Positions 13,574 through 15,181 of a stretch of 15,181 nt of DNA are shown piece by piece (within the stretch, counting starts at the first letter, position 1; each line of letters starts with the position of its first letter). The position numbers and the translations under genes are program-made. A model generated the notes under the pieces. It was not told where the DNA came from, searched no databases, and saw nothing but the letters and a program-made list of their open reading frames with translations. The DNA lies in the NCBI GenBank assembly GCA_964405665.1, contig CAYOOT010000068.1, positions 1 to 15,181 on the forward strand, written 5' to 3'. The DNA is from CAYOOT01 sp964405665 (lineage in GTDB: Bacteria; Bdellovibrionota_C; UBA2361; SZUA-149; CAZDWZ01).

Positions 13574-13879
13574 ATGGTCACTTGTTATGTTCGTTACGTT
13601 ATTGATCCGTTCAAGCTCAAAGAATTTGAGCATTATGGAAGAATTTGGATTCCGCTAGTTGAGAAGTTTGGTGGGCAGCATCATGGCTATTTCTTACCAT
13701 CTGAAGGCGCAAACAACATTGCATTGGCCTTGTTCACATTTCCTAGTCTTGCTAAGTATGAACAATACCGTCTTCAAACTGCAGATGATCCGGAATGCCA
13801 GGCTGCTTTCAAATATGCGGAGGAGACTCGCTGCGTCCTAAGTTATGAGCGCAGCTTCTTCCGACCAGTCTTTAAATGA
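13574..13879 (+). CDS. NIPSNAP-family protein
   Basis: Small 101-aa protein of the NIPSNAP family, a dimeric ferredoxin-like alpha/beta barrel fold. The opening VTCYVRYVIDPFKLKEFEHY, WIPLVEKFGGQHHGYFLPSE, the ALALFTFPSLAKYEQY segment and the DDPECQAAF motif give a near-complete match to short bacterial members. Biochemical function of bacterial NIPSNAP proteins is not established. Its Shine-Dalgarno AGGA (13563-13566) overlaps the stop codon of the response regulator, suggesting translational coupling. By eye the gene is richer in G+C (about 43%) than the operon to the left, which may reflect transfer or protein composition. No intrinsic terminator is evident after it. Confidence 0.85.
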   Translation: MVTCYVRYVIDPFKLKEFEHYGRIWIPLVEKFGGQHHGYFLPSEGANNIALALFTFPSLAKYEQYRLQTADDPECQAAFKYAEETRCVLSYERSFFRPVFK

Positions 13880-14134
13880 AGTATTGTTGCTAGCTTTGAA
13901 ACTGTATAAGAATAGAATTGCTTATGGCTGCTCGCTCACTCCTGAAGAAAAATCTACTAATTTAACTATTTAGAATCTAAAACTTTTTTAATTTGCTTTT
14001 TACTTAAGCCCTTTCTTGTAGTTCTTATGCCGCGTATGCTAAAAAGATTGTAAGAGATGGAATAGTATGTAAACACCGACGAGGCACGCGAAGTGTTCCG
14101 CGAATACGGTCGTTCAACATAAAGGAGAAACATC
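13880..14134 (+). other. Intergenic stretch spanning a sharp composition change
   Basis: 255 nt without an intact gene. Up to about 14065 it is AT-rich; from about 14072 it is GC-rich. On the minus strand an open stretch ends at 13966 with the basic sequence GIRTTRKGLSKKQIKKVL, which may be the C-terminus of a lost gene or a chance reading. A short direct repeat TATGC flanks CGCG near 14025-14040. The cupin Shine-Dalgarno AAGGAG is at 14122-14127. Confidence 0.5.
14066..14122 (+). pseudogene. Possible 3' remnant of a truncated gene
   Basis: A plus-strand frame, open only from 14066, reads NTDEAREVFREYGRST and stops at 14120-14122, 12 nt before the cupin ATG. Its codon use is GC-rich like the cupin gene and its helical, charged sequence looks like a real protein C-terminus. 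The frame is lost exactly where AT-rich DNA starts, as expected if a break removed the 5' part of an upstream operon partner. The parent gene is not recognised. Short length makes chance possible. Confidence 0.35.
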
Positions 14135-14527
14135 ATGAAAGGGTTTGTAAAAGACATCGAGAGCATTGCTGTGAAAAATGAGGAGTTCCGCCGGGTGCTG
14201 TACACGGCTAAGAATTGTCAACTCGTGGTCATGTCACTAAAGCCCCGGGAAGAGATCGGAGCGGAAGTTCACACGCTGGATCAATTCTTTCGCGTGGAGG
14301 AAGGAACAGGGGAAGCGATTCTTGACGGTGTGCGAACGGCGATCCAAGCCGGTTTTGCGGTCGTCGTCCCGGCTGGGGCGAATCACAACATCATCAATAC
14401 GGGCAGTGTTCCACTCAAACTCTATACAATCTACGCGCCGCCCAATCACCGAGACGGCATTGTCCATCATACCCGCGAGGATGCGGAGGCTGACAACGAA
14501 CACTTTGACGGCAAGACAACGGAATGA
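14135..14527 (+). CDS. Cupin-domain protein
   Basis: Small single-domain cupin of 130 aa. Motif 1 covers about 42-65 (H46, Q50, then VEEGTGEAILDG) and motif 2 about 73-90 (GFAVVVPAGANHNIINTG, with H84 and N88). The first motif has one clear His (H46) and Gln50 where the second metal His often sits, so metal binding is likely but not by the full classic set. Close relatives by eye are short mannose-6-phosphate-isomerase-like or auxin-binding-like cupins of unassigned function; the DQFFRVEEG segment is typical of these. The C-terminal HHTREDAEADNEHFDGKTTE is polar and probably disordered. AAGGAG 7 nt before the ATG is a near-consensus ribosome site, unlike the weak sites in the large operon. 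The gene has about 50-55% G+C, well above the main region. Confidence 0.88.
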   Translation: MKGFVKDIESIAVKNEEFRRVLYTAKNCQLVVMSLKPREEIGAEVHTLDQFFRVEEGTGEAILDGVRTAIQAGFAVVVPAGANHNIINTGSVPLKLYTIYAPPNHRDGIVHHTREDAEADNEHFDGKTTE

Positions 14528-14591
14528 CTTTCTGGGACGAGGCGAATGTGAGGCTGAATGGATGTGCCGACTCAGTGAAGCCTAGAGCTGT

Positions 14592-14619
14592 AGCTTACCA
14601 AACCAGCAAGCTTTCTTTT
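14592..14619 (+). terminator. Weak terminator-like hairpin after the cupin gene
   Basis: AGCTT (14592-14596) pairs with AAGCT (14608-14612) across an 11-nt loop and is followed by the T-rich TTCTTTT. The stem is only 5 bp, so this is tentative. It lies between two convergent genes, where a terminator is expected. Confidence 0.22.
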
Positions 14620-14995
14620 ACGGCATATCCCAAAAGGCACTGTTCTCCGAGTCATAATAATACGTCCGCGCACCGTTGGCATGCCGGACCGAGCATTGAA
14701 ATATCTGATCGTCATCGCGTGGTGTGCAAGCAATAGAAACTCCGGTGGAAAGCCTAAATCCAGGAAGCGTAGGACTGTTGCAGCCGGCATTCATACAATC
14801 CCAATATGCATCGCGATCCAGATATGAAGCTTCTTGTGCGACGACAGCGTTATGGAGATCGGCTTTTGCACGGGAGTCGTACGAACGTGTTCTGTAACTC
14901 GCATATTGCGGAATAGCGACCGCCGCAAGAATTCCGATTATTGCCATAACGACGAGGAGCTCGATAAGTGTGAAGCCAGCTTGAAAACGATGCAT
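14618..14995 (-). CDS. Type IV prepilin / pseudopilin
   Basis: Prepilin of 125 aa. The leader MHRFQAG is cut before Phe8 by prepilin peptidase, and the mature start FTLIELLVVMAIIGILAAVA carries the conserved Glu5 (E12 in the precursor) and the hydrophobic assembly helix. The globular part has four cysteines (67, 72, 90, 101) that could form two disulfides, and an aromatic YYYDSENSAFWDMP end. I place the start at the ATG at 14995: the Shine-Dalgarno AGGAG directly abuts an earlier ATG (15001) but lies 6 nt before this one. It resembles small PilA-like or GspG-like pilins of Gram-negative bacteria; which system it serves cannot be told, as no assembly gene is in the window. G+C is about 50%. 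It faces the cupin gene. Confidence 0.9.
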   Translation of the reverse strand: MHRFQAGFTLIELLVVMAIIGILAAVAIPQYASYRTRSYDSRAKADLHNAVVAQEASYLDRDAYWDCMNAGCNSPTLPGFRLSTGVSIACTPRDDDQIFQCSVRHANGARTYYYDSENSAFWDMP

Positions 14996-15001
14996 GAACA
15001 T

Positions 15002-15181
15002 CTCCTAAAACTCTTTCGTCTACTGCAACAAATATCTTAAGAATATGGGACGATACCTGGAGGCAGAGGTTGTATGTTTTAGTGGTTATTTGTTTAAATA
15101 AGACCAAATTTACACTTTACACTGGTGCAGCCCTACTTTAGAATTTACCTAAGAATCTGCCAATTATTGCAAAGAGGAATT
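15002..15181. other. AT-rich stretch upstream of the prepilin gene
   Basis: 180 nt to the window edge. It holds the prepilin Shine-Dalgarno (AGGAG on the minus strand, 15002-15006) and presumably its promoter, but no convincing -35/-10 pair was found. Composition falls back toward the AT-rich background. No gene is recognised. Confidence 0.4.

Noticed and set aside
14322..14790. Small overlapping frames across the cupin/prepilin gap
   Set aside because: They are other-frame readings with no domain, ribosome site or family likeness.

Overview
The window is low-GC DNA (hand counts of sample lines give roughly one third G+C) from a bacterium with a Gram-negative type envelope: it encodes lipoproteins with lipoboxes, Sec signal peptides, a complete MoxR/Bat aerotolerance-type operon and periplasmic domains. 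I cannot assign a phylum from the sequence. No tRNA, rRNA, CRISPR array, transposase or integrase was seen.

Positions 11789 down to 29 (minus strand) read as one 12-gene transcription unit. Neighbouring genes overlap by up to 11 nt or lie at most 10 nt apart, so there is no room for large internal control regions. The order is moxR (AAA+ ATPase), a DUF58 protein, a DUF4381-like single-pass membrane protein, batA (VWA), a batB-batC fusion (VWA plus TPR), batD, batE (TPR, membrane, SH3), a YciA-type acyl-CoA thioesterase, an anchored proline-rich protein with an acidic tail, a secreted cupredoxin-like protein, and two lipoproteins with CsgG/GNA1162-like N-terminal domains. The first seven are a canonical MoxR/Bat module: a cytosolic ATPase and DUF58 partner working with membrane VWA and TPR proteins. 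The last five are not standard Bat genes and suggest a system reaching from cytosol to outer membrane.

Positions 11790-12021 form a divergent promoter region. To its right on the plus strand lie ftcD (formimidoyltransferase domain only), an orphan receiver-domain response regulator, and a NIPSNAP-family protein whose ribosome binding site overlaps the regulator's stop codon.

Near 14065-14072 composition changes abruptly to about 50% G+C. This block starts with what looks like the 3' end of a truncated gene, followed by a cupin gene with a strong Shine-Dalgarno and a convergent type IV prepilin gene. AT-rich DNA without recognisable genes follows from about 15002. The block is either horizontally acquired DNA or an assembly join.

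The observations most worth following up are the envelope genes appended to the Bat operon, a perfect 15-bp inverted repeat at the exact BatB/BatC junction, the paired lipoproteins with Ig/FN3-like tails, and the composition junction.
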